NCBI GenBank assembly: GCA_903835275.1
Contig: CAILMK010000533.1
Coordinates: 1-7,707 of the forward strand
Length of the DNA stretch: 7,707 bases
Origin: an uncultured bacterium
GTDB lineage: Bacteria > Bacteroidota > Bacteroidia > CAILMK01
Direction: 5' to 3'
In this document: piece after piece, positions 7,210 to 7,707 of the stretch
How positions within the stretch are numbered: the stretch's first letter is position 1
Layout: every line of letters begins with the position of its first letter
Translations under genes and position numbers: made by a program
Notes under the pieces: model-generated
What the model was told of the DNA's origin: nothing
Seen by the model: only the letters and a program-made list of their open reading frames with translations
Database searches by the model: none

Positions 7210-7273
7210 GACATAAATCATGTTTTCGTCTGATTATGGTCAGGTCTTATGCGTCTATATAATTGCAATTTTG
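7209..7273 (+). promoter_or_regulatory. Predicted CRP/FNR-type activated promoter of ccoI
   Basis: TGA-N6-TCA boxes lie at 7209-7220 and 7231-7242 (centres 7214.5 and 7236.5, 22 bp apart), followed by CAATTTTG at 7266-7273, 29.5 bp from the nearer centre. The first box is extended to a perfect CATGA-N6-TCATG palindrome (7207-7222). The 12-mer ATTGCAATTTTG (7262-7273) is identical to the one in the usp promoter (1382-1393). The predicted start is near 7278, giving a leader of about 14 nt. CcoI genes are classical FNR/FixK-type targets in other bacteria, which supports a low-oxygen regulator here. Confidence 0.78.
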
Positions 7274-7291
7274 CTTCGTAATCAAAGTAAA

Positions 7292-7707
7292 ATGCAAACA
7301 GTCCAACCAATAGTCAAAGTCTTATGTTACCATTGTGGTGACGAGTGCAAGACAGATTCTGTCAGGTATAATGACAAGGACTTTTGCTGTCAGGGTTGCA
7401 GGGCGGTATACGAACTTCTTAATGAAAATGAGCTTTGCAACTATTACGATTATAATTCAAGGCCGGGACTCAAACCACAAGGATATTCGTCTGAAAAATG
7501 GAACTGGCTGGAGGATGAGGACATAGAAAAGAGCCTTTGTTCATTTACCAGCCCTTCACTTAATATTATCACACTTCATATCCCGGGGGTGCACTGTGCA
7601 TCCTGCATATACCTATTGGAGAAATTGCCTCAAATGCTGAAAGGGGTGAATACTTCAGAAATTGATTTCCTTAAGAAAGAACTTATCATCAGGTATAATC
7701 CGTCAAG
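7292..7707 (+). CDS. ccoI: Copper-transporting P-type ATPase CcoI/FixI, N-terminal part, truncated by window edge
   Basis: The frame starts at ATG 7292 and stays open to the last base, giving 138 codons. CcoI pumps copper across the inner membrane and is needed to assemble cbb3-type cytochrome oxidase. The N-terminal cysteine-rich metal-binding region typical of CcoI is present: CYHCGDEC (C12, C15, C19) and FCCQGCRAVYELL (C32, C33, C36). It is followed by a heavy-metal-associated domain with HIPGVHCASC, where C102 and C105 form the CxxC metal site. The transmembrane and ATPase domains lie outside the window. The two N-terminal motifs together favour CcoI over CopA-type pumps. The ATG has no Shine-Dalgarno sequence and lies 18 bp after the predicted -7 element. 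The gene is divergent from the phosphorylase operon and shares its 209-bp control region. Oxidase genes such as ccoN or ccoS would be expected further right but are not visible. Confidence 0.92.
   Translation, partial: MQTVQPIVKVLCYHCGDECKTDSVRYNDKDFCCQGCRAVYELLNENELCNYYDYNSRPGLKPQGYSSEKWNWLEDEDIEKSLCSFTSPSLNIITLHIPGVHCASCIYLLEKLPQMLKGVNTSEIDFLKKELIIRYNPS

Noticed and set aside
7335..7526. A 63-codon open frame on the + strand
   Set aside because: It overlaps the ccoI frame, which carries clear cysteine motifs and HMA sequence; this frame shows no motif.

Overview
The window is AT-rich and tightly packed. It looks like chromosome of a Bacteroidota-type bacterium. The clues are TAnnTTTG-like promoter elements, translation starts mostly without Shine-Dalgarno sequences, a small two-part protein that resembles uncharacterised Bacteroidota proteins, and a cbb3-type copper ATPase (CcoI). 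This assignment comes from style and protein flavour, not from a search. No RNA genes, mobile elements or CRISPR arrays were seen.

Layout: (1) 1-1257, + strand: the 3' part of a hybrid histidine kinase with HisKA, HATPase and receiver domains, open at the left edge. (2) 1419-4286, + strand: a three-gene run coding for a two-domain universal stress protein, a DoxX-like membrane protein and an MBL/beta-CASP RNase-like protein. (3) 7082 down to 4263, - strand: a convergent three-gene run coding for a small unknown protein, a long archaeal-type thymidine/AMP phosphorylase and a short PRPP synthetase-like protein. The last genes of runs 2 and 3 overlap tail to tail by 24 bp. (4) 7292 to the right edge, + strand: the N-terminus of CcoI/FixI, divergent from run 3.

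The most striking signal is in the control regions. The usp promoter and both promoters of the 209-bp divergent region share one exact layout: two TGA-N6-TCA boxes 22 bp apart centre to centre, then an [C/G]AATTTTG element whose first base lies 29.5 bp from the centre of the nearer box. Each block is 65 bp, and all six boxes match the core fully. TGA-N6-TCA is the core of CRP/FNR-family operators. If the AATTTTG element is the -7 hexamer region, the boxes sit near -41.5 and -63.5, which are classic activator positions. CcoI serves the high-affinity oxidase and is a typical FNR/FixK-type target, so a low-oxygen regulon is the simplest reading. No CRP/FNR regulator gene lies in the window.

The six genes between the outer promoters therefore look like one co-regulated module of two converging operons. 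By inference, it may recycle RNA and nucleotides when respiration is limited: a beta-CASP RNase supplies nucleotides, an AMP-phosphorylase-type enzyme splits NMPs into base and ribose 1,5-bisphosphate, and a PRPP synthetase homologue handles phosphoribosyl pyrophosphate. The Usp, DoxX-like and small unknown proteins have undefined roles. No RuBisCO or ribose-1,5-bisphosphate isomerase is visible here.
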